Below the pieces are notes generated by a model, which saw only the letters and a program-made list of their open reading frames with translations, made no database searches and was not told where the DNA came from. The position numbers and the translations under genes are program-made. Below, piece after piece: positions 53,887 through 63,329 of a stretch of DNA of 64,000 nucleotides. Position 1 is the stretch's first letter, and the number at the start of each line of letters is the position of its first letter. This DNA comes from an uncultured Clostridia bacterium (GTDB lineage: Bacteria; Bacillota; Clostridia; Lutisporales; Lutisporaceae). Location: NCBI GenBank assembly GCA_937930535.1, contig CALGKJ010000123.1:1-64000 (forward strand), read 5' to 3'.

Positions 53887-54750
53887 CTACCTATAATCCT
53901 CTTCGATATCTCTATGCTCAGTTATGACTCTATGGTTATTTTCCTTAAGCTTTTTACTAAGCAGATTTACCATTGTCACCGAACGGTGTCTTCCGCCTGT
54001 ACAGCCTATAGCAATAACCAACTGAGTTTTGCCTTCTTTTATAAAATGAGGAATCAAAAACTCTACCATATCAATAAGCTTATTCATAAAGTCTGTAGCT
54101 GCCGGCCATTTCATTACATATTCCCTTACACCTTCGTCATTTCCGCTGAATTTCTTCAATGTTTCCACATAAAATGGGTTGGGTAGAAACCTAACGTCAA
54201 ATACCATATCTGCATCCAAGGGGATACCGTATTTAAAGCCAAAGGATACTACGTTTATAAAGAGTCCTTCGCTTTTTCCTCCTTCAATAAATATATGCCG
54301 GATTTCTTCTTTTAGCTCTGATGAACTCATATTGGTGGTATCAATAATATAATCTGACTTTTCCTTTATACTTTGCAGCTTTCTTCTTTCTGCCTTTATG
54401 CCCCTTATTATCCTGCCGTCTACTGCAAGGGGGTGTCGTCTTCTGCTTGCCTTATACCTTTTTATCAGTGTTTCATCAGATGCCTCCAGAAAAAGTATCT
54501 CATAGTTAAAGCCTGCCTGCTGAACCTCATCAAGGCTGGACTGAAGCTGATCAAAAAACTTTCCGCCTCTTATATCAGTTACTACTGCTACATTTTCATT
54601 GGCACCCTTGCTTTGACTGCACATTTCTGCAAACTTTACTATAAGTGCTGGAGGTAGATTATCCACGCAGAAGAAACCCAAATCCTCAAGAAATCTAATG
54701 GATTGACTCTTTCCAGCCCCTGAGAGACCTGTAACTATAATAAACTTCAA
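53887..54750 (-). CDS. rapZ: RapZ-family nucleotide-binding protein
   Basis: A 287-residue protein: Walker A VTGLSGAGKSQ, DNLPPALI, then the C-terminal domain with IGCTGGRHRSVTMV. In other bacteria it is an RNase adaptor or nucleotide- and sugar-sensing protein. The TTG at 54750 with AAGGAGG 8 bases upstream matches the conserved N-terminus (KFIIVTGLSG); the longer ATG frame overlaps the preceding gene. Confidence 0.95.
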   Translation of the reverse strand: MKFIIVTGLSGAGKSQSIRFLEDLGFFCVDNLPPALIVKFAEMCSQSKGANENVAVVTDIRGGKFFDQLQSSLDEVQQAGFNYEILFLEASDETLIKRYKASRRRHPLAVDGRIIRGIKAERRKLQSIKEKSDYIIDTTNMSSSELKEEIRHIFIEGGKSEGLFINVVSFGFKYGIPLDADMVFDVRFLPNPFYVETLKKFSGNDEGVREYVMKWPAATDFMNKLIDMVEFLIPHFIKEGKTQLVIAIGCTGGRHRSVTMVNLLSKKLKENNHRVITEHRDIEEDYR

Positions 54751-54775
54751 TTTAATTACCTCCTTACCGTCTCTT

Positions 54776-55528
54776 CTATTGTACCGCATTTATGATTTGA
54801 CTGCTATCTAAGCCTGCATCTATTGCAACTTTTATGCCATTAGAGAGATTGCCTACATCATTGGGGCTGTGGGCATCACTGTTGATTACAAATTTTACGC
54901 CTTCATTAGCCGCTGCTTTTACAAAATCTACACTCATCTCATTATTTTTTGAGTTTATTTCCAGAGCAGTACCTGCTTTTTTAGCTTCTGCTGCAACTAT
55001 TGTGGTATCTATATTTATACGTGCATTTGGATGAGTTATTATATCTATATTATATCTTCTTATAGCTTTAACCATAGCCTCTGTATTGCTTTTTCGCACT
55101 CCCTTTATAAGGTTGGGCAGTACCCTTTCTATGTAGTTTTTGCCGTATATTTTTGCCGCTTCTTTCAGATTTTTAGGAAGCACCATCATGTGATAGCCTA
55201 CCAATAAAATATCAAGGTGCTTTCTGATATTATCATTAATATCTATGTCGCCCTCAGTGCTTATGATGTTGCATTCCATTCCCAGCAGAACCTTTATACC
55301 CTCGCAGCTTTCATTTATTTTGTCAATCTCCTGCCGCATTTTTATTATATTATGAGGCTTAACACCGAATGTAAAATGTCTAATGCCGTGGTCTGTTATT
55401 GCAATCTCCTTCAATCCCTTTTTCCTTGCAGCCATTACATTATCCATTATACCACCCTTACCGTGACTATAAATAGTATGCGTATGATAATCTGCAAATA
55501 GTTTTATCAATTGCTTCACTCCATTCAT
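54776..55528 (-). CDS. PHP-domain phosphoesterase (YcdX-like)
   Basis: A 250-residue metal-dependent hydrolase with the PHP motifs ADYHTHTIYSHGKG (I), ITDHGIRHF (II), GMECNII (III), THPNARIN and INSDAHSPNDVG (IV). The substrate is unknown; related proteins hydrolyse phosphomonoesters. It overlaps the longer, non-preferred rapZ frame but not the chosen rapZ start. A second family member lies at 59435. The exact start is uncertain (a TTG nearer the conserved motif is possible). Confidence 0.88.
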   Translation of the reverse strand: MNGVKQLIKLFADYHTHTIYSHGKGGIMDNVMAARKKGLKEIAITDHGIRHFTFGVKPHNIIKMRQEIDKINESCEGIKVLLGMECNIISTEGDIDINDNIRKHLDILLVGYHMMVLPKNLKEAAKIYGKNYIERVLPNLIKGVRKSNTEAMVKAIRRYNIDIITHPNARINIDTTIVAAEAKKAGTALEINSKNNEMSVDFVKAAANEGVKFVINSDAHSPNDVGNLSNGIKVAIDAGLDSSQIINAVQ

Positions 55529-55653
55529 CCTTGGAAGTATAGAGAAACAACTTCATAATTTAATATTTCCAGTTGTTTCTCCCATATACTAGTATAATAC
55601 CTCTCTAAACACAAAACATGCAAATTACTGATGCTTATAATAGACTTGACTAT

Positions 55654-55685
55654 AAAAAAAGCCACTTCCCTACAGAAATGACTTT
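55654..55685 (-). terminator. Terminator of LacI-family gene
   Basis: Minus strand AAAGTCATTTC...GAAGTGGCTTT followed by seven T; one or two mismatches in the stem. Confidence 0.72.
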
Positions 55686-55696
55686 ATATACATCAG

Positions 55697-56716
55697 CTAG
55701 CATGATTTCCGTATTATCAGTCTTGGTTTTAAATATAGCGGTTCGTTTTTTACAGGCTTTTTAGTAAAGCTTTTTATGACATATTTTACAGCCTGTACCC
55801 CAAGTTCGCTGATATTTTGAGTAACACTGCTTAACTCTGGGGTAATAAAGCTGCATAAATATATATTATCATATCCCATTACGGCTACCTGCTCAGGTAT
55901 GGAATAGCCCCGCTCCAGCAGCGCTTTAACCGCACCAATAGCCATTAGGTCATTGGCTGCAAAAAGTGCTGTAAAATTTCTTTTTCTTTCCAATAAAGCT
56001 ATACAGGCATCATATCCGCCTTTTATATCATCGGAAGCGGCACAAACCTCTAATGTACTGTCAAAGCTTAACCTATTTTGCGCCAAAGCCTTTATCATGT
56101 TTTCTCTTTTGATTATGCTAGGATACGAATCTGCGTAGCCATTGATATAGGCAATAGCCTTGTGCCCTTTATCTATAAGGTGCTGAACTGCTAAAGCAGT
56201 ACCCTCAGCTTCGTCTGTCAGTATACAGTAAATATTATCATGCTTTACATAGTGATTGGTAAGCACTACAGGGACACTTTTGCTTGCTCTTATTATGTTT
56301 TCATCACTATCTGCATTTGTCAGACGTCCCCCTGAAAAAATTATTGCATCTACCTGCTTTTTTAGAAAAACGTCTATGTATTTTTTTTCCTTATCTATAT
56401 CATTATCACTGTTGCCAAGTATTATTGTATAGCCTGCATTTGATGCTGTTGTCTCGATTGCTTTTACCATTTCACCATAAAAAGGATTGTTTATATTAGC
56501 TATAATCACTCCTATGGTTTTAGTAGACTTAAGCACCAAGCCTTGAGCAAGAGCATTGGGTGTATACTCCATATCCCTTATAATATTAAATATCTTTTCT
56601 CTTGTAGAAGGCTTAAGCATATTAGGAGAATTTATTGCCCTTGATACAGTTGTGATAGATACACCTGCTGTTTTAGCTATGTCATATATATTAATATCTT
56701 TTTTCAATTTACCCAT
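55697..56716 (-). CDS. LacI-family transcriptional regulator
   Basis: A 339-residue regulator with the LacI helix-turn-helix and hinge (NIYDIAKTAGVSITTVSRAIN, TREKIFNIIRDMEYTPNALAQGL). A periplasmic-binding-like sensor domain follows (GVIIANINNPFYGEMV, AAIAYINGY..., NDLMAIGAVKAL). It should bind a sugar-like effector. No transport operon is adjacent; the orphan sugar-binding protein gene at 58028 is the nearest possible target. Confidence 0.93.
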   Translation of the reverse strand: MGKLKKDINIYDIAKTAGVSITTVSRAINSPNMLKPSTREKIFNIIRDMEYTPNALAQGLVLKSTKTIGVIIANINNPFYGEMVKAIETTASNAGYTIILGNSDNDIDKEKKYIDVFLKKQVDAIIFSGGRLTNADSDENIIRASKSVPVVLTNHYVKHDNIYCILTDEAEGTALAVQHLIDKGHKAIAYINGYADSYPSIIKRENMIKALAQNRLSFDSTLEVCAASDDIKGGYDACIALLERKRNFTALFAANDLMAIGAVKALLERGYSIPEQVAVMGYDNIYLCSFITPELSSVTQNISELGVQAVKYVIKSFTKKPVKNEPLYLKPRLIIRKSC

Positions 56717-56903
56717 CCTCTCGTATAGATAACCAACAAAGCAGTATTTAACGAATGGTCATTTCCTAATAAATTAACTAGAATAAATACCAAAATTCCC
56801 GAAACGACATTTAAATAATTGTTTGTATAATTATACCTTAGCTTACTAACTTATGCAATATATATGCCACACTTAATTAAAGTTATTAAGCCATAAAAGT
56901 AGT

Positions 56904-56942
56904 AAGCTGTTTAAACAGTTGCAGCAACTATTTAAACAGCTT
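56904..56942 (-). terminator. Terminator of murB
   Basis: AAGCTGTTTAAACAGTTG pairs with CAACTATTTAAACAGCTT over a 3-base loop, followed on the minus strand by an AT-rich tail. Confidence 0.7.
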
Positions 56943-56947
56943 TGCTT

Positions 56948-57862
56948 TTAAAATTCCCCTAATATTTTTACTTCTGTTTCAAGCTTAACTGCAAATTTAT
57001 CATAGACTGTATCCTGTACATATCGTATTAAGCTGTACACGTCCTCAGCAGTAGCCTCTGCTGCATTTACTACAAAACCACAGTGCATTGGAGATACTTG
57101 AGCACCGCCCATCTGAAAGCCCTTAAGCCCTGCATCCTCAATAAGCTTTCCTGCAAAATAGCCCTCTGGTCGTTTAAAGGTGCTTCCTGCACTTGGTAAA
57201 TGAAGGGGCTGCTTTGTTTTTCTTTTATTTGCCAAATCAGACATTATTTCATTTATCTGCTGCTGTTCCCCATGCTTCAGCCTCATTGCACAGCGAATAA
57301 CTATATACCCCTTTTGCTGAACAATACTATGTCTGTACCCAAACTGCATTTCAGAATTATTTAATCTGATTAGCTTGTATTCCGAGTCTATCAGCTCCAC
57401 CCACTCAACAATATCCTTCATCTCGCCGCCATATGCACCTGCATTCATTGCTAAGGCTCCTCCTAGAGTTCCGGGTATACCGCTGGCAAACTCCAGCCCT
57501 GTAAGGGTATTTTTAGCTGCCTGTCTTGACAGGGTTGATAATAATACACCACACTCAGCTATAATTTCCTCGCCTTTAATTTCTACATGATTAAACTTTT
57601 CTGCAAGCTTTATTACTGCTCCTCTTATACCTTTGTCTGATATCAGCAGATTAGATCCGTTTCCTATTAAATAATACGGAATATTTTGTTCTTGCAGATA
57701 TCTTAAAGCCCGTATCAGATCTTCTGCATTATCAGGCTCTATAAATATATCAACAGGTCCCCCTACTCTGAAGGAAACATGCTCCTTCATAGGTACACCA
57801 TAGCTGATGCCTTTTATATTCAGGCTTATTGAATCATAAGCTTTATTTTCCATATGTGACAA
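56948..57862 (-). CDS. murB: UDP-N-acetylenolpyruvoylglucosamine reductase
   Basis: A 304-residue FAD enzyme of peptidoglycan precursor synthesis. It has the FAD domain (YYLIGNGSNLLISDKGIRGAVI), GLEFASGIPGTLGGALAMNAGAYGGEM, and the catalytic Ser region SAGSTFKRPEGYFAGKLIEDAG of type IIb MurB. The TTG at 57862 has GGGGG 8 bases upstream. It is a single gene in this window, with a terminator. Confidence 0.96.
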   Translation of the reverse strand: MSHMENKAYDSISLNIKGISYGVPMKEHVSFRVGGPVDIFIEPDNAEDLIRALRYLQEQNIPYYLIGNGSNLLISDKGIRGAVIKLAEKFNHVEIKGEEIIAECGVLLSTLSRQAAKNTLTGLEFASGIPGTLGGALAMNAGAYGGEMKDIVEWVELIDSEYKLIRLNNSEMQFGYRHSIVQQKGYIVIRCAMRLKHGEQQQINEIMSDLANKRKTKQPLHLPSAGSTFKRPEGYFAGKLIEDAGLKGFQMGGAQVSPMHCGFVVNAAEATAEDVYSLIRYVQDTVYDKFAVKLETEVKILGEF

Positions 57863-58027
57863 TTAAACTACCCCCTGTATCAATCACACTCGAATTATAT
57901 ATTTATTGCAACTCTTCTATATTATACAATATTATTAACAATATGCTAACTTTTAGTTCAAAATTTTTTCAACTAAAAGTCTCTAAGCTCTTTAGGAGAA
58001 ACAACTGTAGAAGCTGCACTTGCACTT

Positions 58028-59368
58028 TTACCGTTCATGCATGTATCGTTCTACTAATACCTTTGCATCCGATAGTGCCTGCTCCGGGGTTAACTCTCCC
58101 ATAATTGCAGACTTTATTCTGGATTGCAGAACAAGATCTATTTCATCCCAATTGTACAGCTTTGGTAAAGGTTCAGCATAGCCAAGGCTTTGCTGAATTA
58201 TGTACATTTCCTTATCATTTCTATATAAATTGCTGCCTGACTTTCTTACAGGAAAGTACCCGAAGCTTGCAAGCTCCTGCTGGTTTTCCTTTGCTGTAAG
58301 ATGCTTTATAAACTCTATGCACTTTTCTCGCTTTTTGTCATTTTCCTGCTTAAATACCCCATAAGAACAGATGTTGGAGCTTATTGTAATTGGTATTTCT
58401 GCGTTTCCTGTAGGGAAATTGGCAACGGTAAAGTTAAGCTCATGTATGTGCTGAATATTCCTAAGGTAAGGTATTGCCCATGATCCAGCAGTATAAACCG
58501 CTGCCTTTTTCTTAAGAAAAGATGTCCATGCCTCGTTTTCATTCATTTTCCCAAATTCGGGATGTGCTACATTATATGTGTGCTTAAGATCCCATAGTTT
58601 TCTTAAGCCTGATAAGGCTTCTGGGTAGTCAAAGCAGTACTCCCCATTTTCTCTATTTACAAACTGTGCTCCGTCTGACATTATGATCCCATATGCATTA
58701 TAATAGCCCGGCTCGATAAAAGAGTTAAAGCCATAGACATCCGGCCCTCCCTTACCATTTGTATCATAGGTTAGAGCCTTTAATGCAACTAAAAACTCCT
58801 CATAGGTCCAGTTTCCGCCCTCTGGCAGAGCTACACTTCTTTCAGTAAACATATCAGTGTTTAAAAGCAATGCATATCCTGTTGTCATCCATGGAAGCCC
58901 ATACATCCTTCCATTATATGTTACAGAATTTATAGCGTTATCTGTAAAATCTGCTTTTTCCTCCGAACTTATATATGTATCCAGCTCCTCCAGCACAGCC
59001 TTGGATATAAAATAAAAGTCACTGCCCACAGGAGCAATATCAGGATATGCACCGGTTTTTGCAGCAGCCTTAAGTAAGGTAGGTCCATTTGACCAATCCA
59101 ATTCTCTAAGGTCTATATAGACACCGGGATTTTTTTTCTCAAATTCCCTAATCTTTCTTCTTATCCATCCGTATCTGGAGCCATTACTTGTGTCCAGTCT
59201 GGGAAAATCCCAAACAGTTATTACCCCTCGCCAAGGTATATCCTTTTCCATATCCTTATAATGCTTATTATAATCAACCTTGTTTTCTTTAAAGAAAGAA
59301 GGCGCATAAAATATAAAAAATATCATTATTGCGCATAAAAAAAGAGTAAACGCTCTTTTAAGGATCAT
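58028..59368 (-). CDS. Extracellular sugar-binding-like protein, membrane anchored
   Basis: A 446-residue protein resembling ABC sugar-binding proteins (family 1): ITVWDFPRLDTSNGSR, then YPDIAPVGSDFYF, MYGLPWMTTGYALLLNTDMF, and a C-terminal segment with LQSRIKSAIMGELTPEQAL. It has an N-terminal membrane helix (LFLCAIMIFFIFYAPSFF) but no lipobox, so it is probably anchored or uses an atypical signal. No permease genes adjoin it; the transporter, if any, is elsewhere. The start at 59368 has GGGGGG upstream. Confidence 0.82.
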   Translation of the reverse strand: MILKRAFTLFLCAIMIFFIFYAPSFFKENKVDYNKHYKDMEKDIPWRGVITVWDFPRLDTSNGSRYGWIRRKIREFEKKNPGVYIDLRELDWSNGPTLLKAAAKTGAYPDIAPVGSDFYFISKAVLEELDTYISSEEKADFTDNAINSVTYNGRMYGLPWMTTGYALLLNTDMFTERSVALPEGGNWTYEEFLVALKALTYDTNGKGGPDVYGFNSFIEPGYYNAYGIIMSDGAQFVNRENGEYCFDYPEALSGLRKLWDLKHTYNVAHPEFGKMNENEAWTSFLKKKAAVYTAGSWAIPYLRNIQHIHELNFTVANFPTGNAEIPITISSNICSYGVFKQENDKKREKCIEFIKHLTAKENQQELASFGYFPVRKSGSNLYRNDKEMYIIQQSLGYAEPLPKLYNWDEIDLVLQSRIKSAIMGELTPEQALSDAKVLVERYMHER

Positions 59369-59434
59369 CTGCATCCCCCCAGATAAGCTTTTACTCTATA
59401 TATATTCTTTACAAGCTGGTATATACTTAAATTT

Positions 59435-60166
59435 TTATTCGCAGTACTCTATTTTCTTTCCCTTGCTGCGCAGAAACTCCACAAGCTTTTTGGGATCTGT
59501 ATGCATAACAAGCTCCTCCGGCATACCTACCTCTTCAAATAAGCTGAGTACCTTTTCAAACCTGCCAACATCAAAGCATATATGTGAGTCGCTTCCAACT
59601 GCAAGCTTTATACCCTTTTGCTTGGCTGCCATAGCTATTTTCTTGCAGTTTTCGGCACTTCCCTTTCTTGCTACCGCAAAAGAGGCATTATTAATCTCGA
59701 TTAAGGTATTTGTATCTGCGGCACATTGTATAACCTTATCAATGTCTATAGCAAACACTGGATTACCTGGATGAGCAATAATATCTACCAAAGGATTCTG
59801 CATAGCCCCAATCATGGCTCTTGTGTTTTCTTCAACACTTCCGGCAGGTATGCATATATCATGGAATCCTGCAATAACAAGCTCAAGCCTTTCCAAAATG
59901 TTGTCGGGAACATCCAGCTTTCCGTTCATATCTATAACGTTTGCTTCTACACCCTTCAGCACCCTTACACCATATATATAATCCGGGATAATTCTCATAT
60001 TTACCAGATGCAGTAAATTGGGTCCTCCTAAAACTGAAGGTCCATGATCAGTCATGGCAATCATTTTTAATCCTTTTTGATTAGCACATTGTGCTATTTC
60101 CGTTATTGTGCTGTATGCATGTCCACTGGAAATCGTATGACAATGGGTATCAACAAGCAATTGCAT
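59435..60166 (-). CDS. PHP-domain phosphoesterase, second copy
   Basis: A 243-residue protein with VDTHCHTISSGHAYSTI, AMTDHGPSVLGG, KGVEANVID, IIAHPGNP and LAVGSDSHICFDVG, the metal-binding series of the PHP family. It belongs to the same broad YcdX-like group as 54776-55528 but with clear sequence differences. A good RBS (GAGGGTG) precedes the ATG. Function unknown. Confidence 0.87.
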   Translation of the reverse strand: MQLLVDTHCHTISSGHAYSTITEIAQCANQKGLKMIAMTDHGPSVLGGPNLLHLVNMRIIPDYIYGVRVLKGVEANVIDMNGKLDVPDNILERLELVIAGFHDICIPAGSVEENTRAMIGAMQNPLVDIIAHPGNPVFAIDIDKVIQCAADTNTLIEINNASFAVARKGSAENCKKIAMAAKQKGIKLAVGSDSHICFDVGRFEKVLSLFEEVGMPEELVMHTDPKKLVEFLRSKGKKIEYCE

Positions 60167-60189
60167 TTTTTCACCCTCTAATTAAAAGT

Positions 60190-60471
60190 TTATCTTTGGT
60201 TGTTATCGTCATTGTTAAAGTTATTATTATTATTATTTGTATAGCTATTATCAAAATTGTTATTATTGTTATCATAAAACTCTATGGGCTCCTCTGGAAT
60301 TATAAAGGATGCTATTACATAGGCAAGCACTCCAGGCAGTATTCCTGGAATAGTTACCAGTACCCAAACCAACCTTATTATTGTTACGTCAATATTAAAA
60401 TAATTTTCCAAGCCTCCGCATACGCCGGCTAATGTTTTCTTAGTCCTTGACCTGTAAAGCTTCTTATTCAT
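60190..60471 (-). CDS. PspC-domain membrane protein with Asn-rich tail
   Basis: A 93-residue protein. The PspC domain spans residues 3-60: KLYRSRTKKTLAGVCGGLENYFNIDVTIIRLVWVL with a membrane segment. A low-complexity Asn-rich tail (about 70-92) coded by repeated AAT/AAC triplets follows. PspC domains act in envelope-stress or anti-sigma-like roles. It precedes the PHP gene on the same strand. Confidence 0.92.
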   Translation of the reverse strand: MNKKLYRSRTKKTLAGVCGGLENYFNIDVTIIRLVWVLVTIPGILPGVLAYVIASFIIPEEPIEFYDNNNNNFDNSYTNNNNNNFNNDDNNQR

Positions 60472-60585
60472 ACTACTACCTCCAAATATTATATATCTTA
60501 CTGTTTATTATAGATTAGCAACTGGAAAATTTTAATTCTGAAGTTGTTTATCTATAAGAATATACGAAACATTAATAAAAATGTT

Positions 60586-62445
60586 TTACGTTCTGAAAAA
60601 ATTATATATTGTTTCAGCTATTTTTTTATTTATTCCCGACACAGAGCTTAATTCCTCCTGTGATGCCTCTTTTATTTTTTTCAGGCTTCCAAAATGCTTT
60701 AAAAGCTCTTGCCTTCGTGTATCACCTATGCCGGGGATTTCATCCAGAGCTGATTTAACTGTAGACTTGCTTCTTAAGCTTCTATGATAGCTTATTGCAA
60801 ATCTATGAGCTTCATCCTGTATGTGTGTGATCATCCTAAAGGCATTTGTGTTAATTGGAATAGACTTTTCTATCCCGTTATATATAAGTCCTCTTGTTCT
60901 ATGCTTATCATCCTTCACCATGCCGCATACAGGCAGCTTGATGTCCAGCTCCTTTAATACACTTAACGCCGAATTTACCTGACCGATACCTCCATCTATC
61001 ATAATAAGGTCTGGAAATGCAGAAAACTTGCCTGCTTCATATTCTTTTCCAGCTTCATCCAACTGTTCACGTTCCTTAAGTCCATGTACAAACCTTCTGG
61101 TAATAATCTCCTTCATGCTTTGATAATCGTCAGCACCCTCCACATATTTTATCTTGAACCTTCTATAATCCCTGTTTTTAGCCTTGCCTGCTTCAAATAC
61201 AATCATAGAACCAACATTTTCTACTCCCTGTAAATGAGAAATATCGTACGCCTCAATACGCATTGGCGGCTTTTCCAGACCAATATACTCTGCAAGCTCT
61301 CTGCATGCACCCAAGGTTTTGTCTATGTCACTTTTCTGCTTCTCTATATAAATACTTAGAGTATCCTTGGCATTTTTCTCTACCATTTCGATAAGCTTCT
61401 GCTTTTCTCCTCTTTGCGGAACAGTAAGCTTTACCTTGCTGCCTTTTTTATCCGCCAGCCATCTTTCAATAATATTCATCTCGTCTACTTCATCCTGAAG
61501 CACAATTTCCTTTGGTATAAATACCTCATCATTATAAAACTGCTTCAAAAAGCCCCCCAATATTTCGTCTGCATCCTCATATGCACTGTCAGTCAGGAAA
61601 AAATGCTCTCTGCCAATAAGCTTTCCACCACGAATAAAAAATATCTGCACACAGGCATCTTCGTTTTCTCTGGCAAAAGCGATTATATCCTTATCCTCCA
61701 TTGAAGCTGTTATTATTTTTTGCTTTTCGCCTATTTTTCTAAGAGAGTTTATGTTATCTCTGATATCTGCTGCCCTCTCAAAATCCAAATTTTCAGCAGC
61801 ATTATGCATTTTTTTTTCTAAATCTGCTACGATTTCCTCCTGTTTTCCATCCAATACCATGCAAACAGATTTTACCGCTTCCATGTACTCATTTCTATCC
61901 ACATTTCCCTGACATGGTGCCATACATTTTCCAATATGATAGTTAAGGCAAGGTCGTTCAATTTTTTTTGATTTTTCCAGATTCTTATTGCAATTCCTTA
62001 TAGGAAACATCCTTTTTAAAACTTCAAGAGTTCTGTTAACTGCTCCGCCGTCAGTATATGGACCAAAGTACCTTGCACCATCTTTTTTGATCTCTCTGGT
62101 TGTCTGCAATCTTGGGTACTCCTCATTTACTGTAACTTTTATATAAGGATATGACTTATCGTCCTTCATTAGCACATTATATCTTGGTCTGTGCTTTTTT
62201 ATCAGATTACATTCCAGTATAAGGGCTTCAAGCTCTGTATCCGTAATAATATACTCCAAATCCCTTATTCTGTATACCATCTGAGCCACCTTCGGATGTT
62301 TGTTGGAGGCGTGAAAATACTGCCTGACTCTGTTCTTAAGGTTTATAGCCTTTCCTACGTATATTATTTCGTCATATTCATCCTTCATTATATATACGCC
62401 GGGTTTTTCCGGCAGGTTTTTTAGTTTATCCTCTAAAGAAAGCAT
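60586..62445 (-). CDS. uvrC: Excinuclease ABC subunit C
   Basis: A 619-residue nucleotide-excision-repair nuclease: GIY-YIG domain at the N-terminus (PGVYIMKDEYDEIIYVGKA), a cysteine cluster, a UVR motif (about 200-235), the RNase-H-like endonuclease (IEAYDISHLQG, DLIMIDGGIGQVNSAL) and C-terminal helix-hairpin-helix repeats (IPGIGDTRRQELLKHFGS). It makes both incisions around DNA lesions with UvrAB. Transcribed away from the PH-domain gene at 62555. Confidence 0.97.
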   Translation of the reverse strand: MLSLEDKLKNLPEKPGVYIMKDEYDEIIYVGKAINLKNRVRQYFHASNKHPKVAQMVYRIRDLEYIITDTELEALILECNLIKKHRPRYNVLMKDDKSYPYIKVTVNEEYPRLQTTREIKKDGARYFGPYTDGGAVNRTLEVLKRMFPIRNCNKNLEKSKKIERPCLNYHIGKCMAPCQGNVDRNEYMEAVKSVCMVLDGKQEEIVADLEKKMHNAAENLDFERAADIRDNINSLRKIGEKQKIITASMEDKDIIAFARENEDACVQIFFIRGGKLIGREHFFLTDSAYEDADEILGGFLKQFYNDEVFIPKEIVLQDEVDEMNIIERWLADKKGSKVKLTVPQRGEKQKLIEMVEKNAKDTLSIYIEKQKSDIDKTLGACRELAEYIGLEKPPMRIEAYDISHLQGVENVGSMIVFEAGKAKNRDYRRFKIKYVEGADDYQSMKEIITRRFVHGLKEREQLDEAGKEYEAGKFSAFPDLIMIDGGIGQVNSALSVLKELDIKLPVCGMVKDDKHRTRGLIYNGIEKSIPINTNAFRMITHIQDEAHRFAISYHRSLRSKSTVKSALDEIPGIGDTRRQELLKHFGSLKKIKEASQEELSSVSGINKKIAETIYNFFRT

Positions 62446-62554
62446 TTGGGATACCTCCCGTATTCAAAATTTGATTTTTAGCAAAATATTATATATAATC
62501 GTTTTTAGAGACAAAATCATAGCAGCTTAATTAATAAAGAAAAGAGGTATTTTA

Positions 62555-63232
62555 ATGTCCAACTCAATGAAAACACTATTATTTTTAATATCCTTGCTGG
62601 TTATATTCACATACTTTACTTTAACCAGCGGCTTATCTCTGTACATAGTTGAAAATACATCTGGAATTTCTACCTATTATTTGATTAATTTCGTTACACT
62701 GCTGGGCTTTATTGCAATGCTTTATACTCAAGCTATAGGCAGAATCGTCTATACCAGAAATGCACTGAAAAAGCTGAATGTTATCAGCGTAATACCAATA
62801 CCTACTCGCAGAGTAATAGATAGACTGGTAGTATATTCCTTCCCTTTTGTAATAACCATAATGCCCATAATCACCAACAGAGCCATTTCATTAAGTGATG
62901 TTACTACAATAGTTAGTCTTCTGATATTTATTATTATAGTTGAAATACTTTTTTATTTAAATAGCAAGACTATGAAATTATTTGTAACAAATAATGGATT
63001 TGTAATAAAGGGCATTGACATAAGACTTGATACTCCTTTTCCTAGCAATTATAAAAACCCATCAGGTTATTATCCCTTTGAAAGAATTATAAGCTTTATG
63101 GATATGAATGACAAATTTGTACTTTATCACTCCTATGATGCAGGCTTTATTGAAGTATCAGCAGACAGAGAGGAGCTGAACAAGCTTAAGGGACTGCTGA
63201 TTTCCAAGAAAGTAATAGAAAAAAGAAGGTAA
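62555..63232 (+). CDS. Membrane protein with PH-like C-terminal domain
   Basis: A 225-residue protein: four likely membrane segments in the first 135 residues (LLFLISLLVIFTYFTL, YYLINFVTLLGFIAML, VVYSFPFVITIMPIIT, IVSLLIFIIIVEILFYL). A small beta-rich C-terminal part (KLFVTNNGFVIKGIDIRLDTPF, YYPFERIISF) resembles a bacterial PH domain, a weak call. Divergent from uvrC. AAAGAGG precedes the ATG. Function unknown. Confidence 0.7.
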   Translation: MSNSMKTLLFLISLLVIFTYFTLTSGLSLYIVENTSGISTYYLINFVTLLGFIAMLYTQAIGRIVYTRNALKKLNVISVIPIPTRRVIDRLVVYSFPFVITIMPIITNRAISLSDVTTIVSLLIFIIIVEILFYLNSKTMKLFVTNNGFVIKGIDIRLDTPFPSNYKNPSGYYPFERIISFMDMNDKFVLYHSYDAGFIEVSADREELNKLKGLLISKKVIEKRR

Positions 63233-63240
63233 GAAGTTTA

Positions 63241-63269
63241 TTGCACAGTTCTATGTCAAATGCTATAAT
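63241..63269 (+). promoter_or_regulatory. Promoter for the second TPR receptor gene
   Basis: -35 TTGCAC (63241-63246), 17-base spacer, -10 TATAAT (63264-63269), with a 36-bp palindrome directly downstream. Confidence 0.68.
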
Positions 63270-63305
63270 ATGGATGTGTTAGTATAATTGTACTAACATG
63301 TCCAT
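63270..63305. promoter_or_regulatory. 36-bp near-perfect palindrome at the transcription start
   Basis: The halves of 63270-63305 are complementary apart from a few mismatched positions (ATGGA..TGTTAGTA..TACTAACA..TCCAT). It starts right after the -10 box and ends 24 bases before the ATG of the TPR gene. Its place fits an operator for autoregulation, or a 5' hairpin. Confidence 0.7.
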
Positions 63306-63329
63306 AATTTGCATAAGGGGTAATAACAT

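Noticed and set aside
60190-60300. Trinucleotide run at the 3' end of the PspC gene as a repeat element
   Set aside because: It is the in-frame Asn-rich tail of the protein, not a separate repeat.
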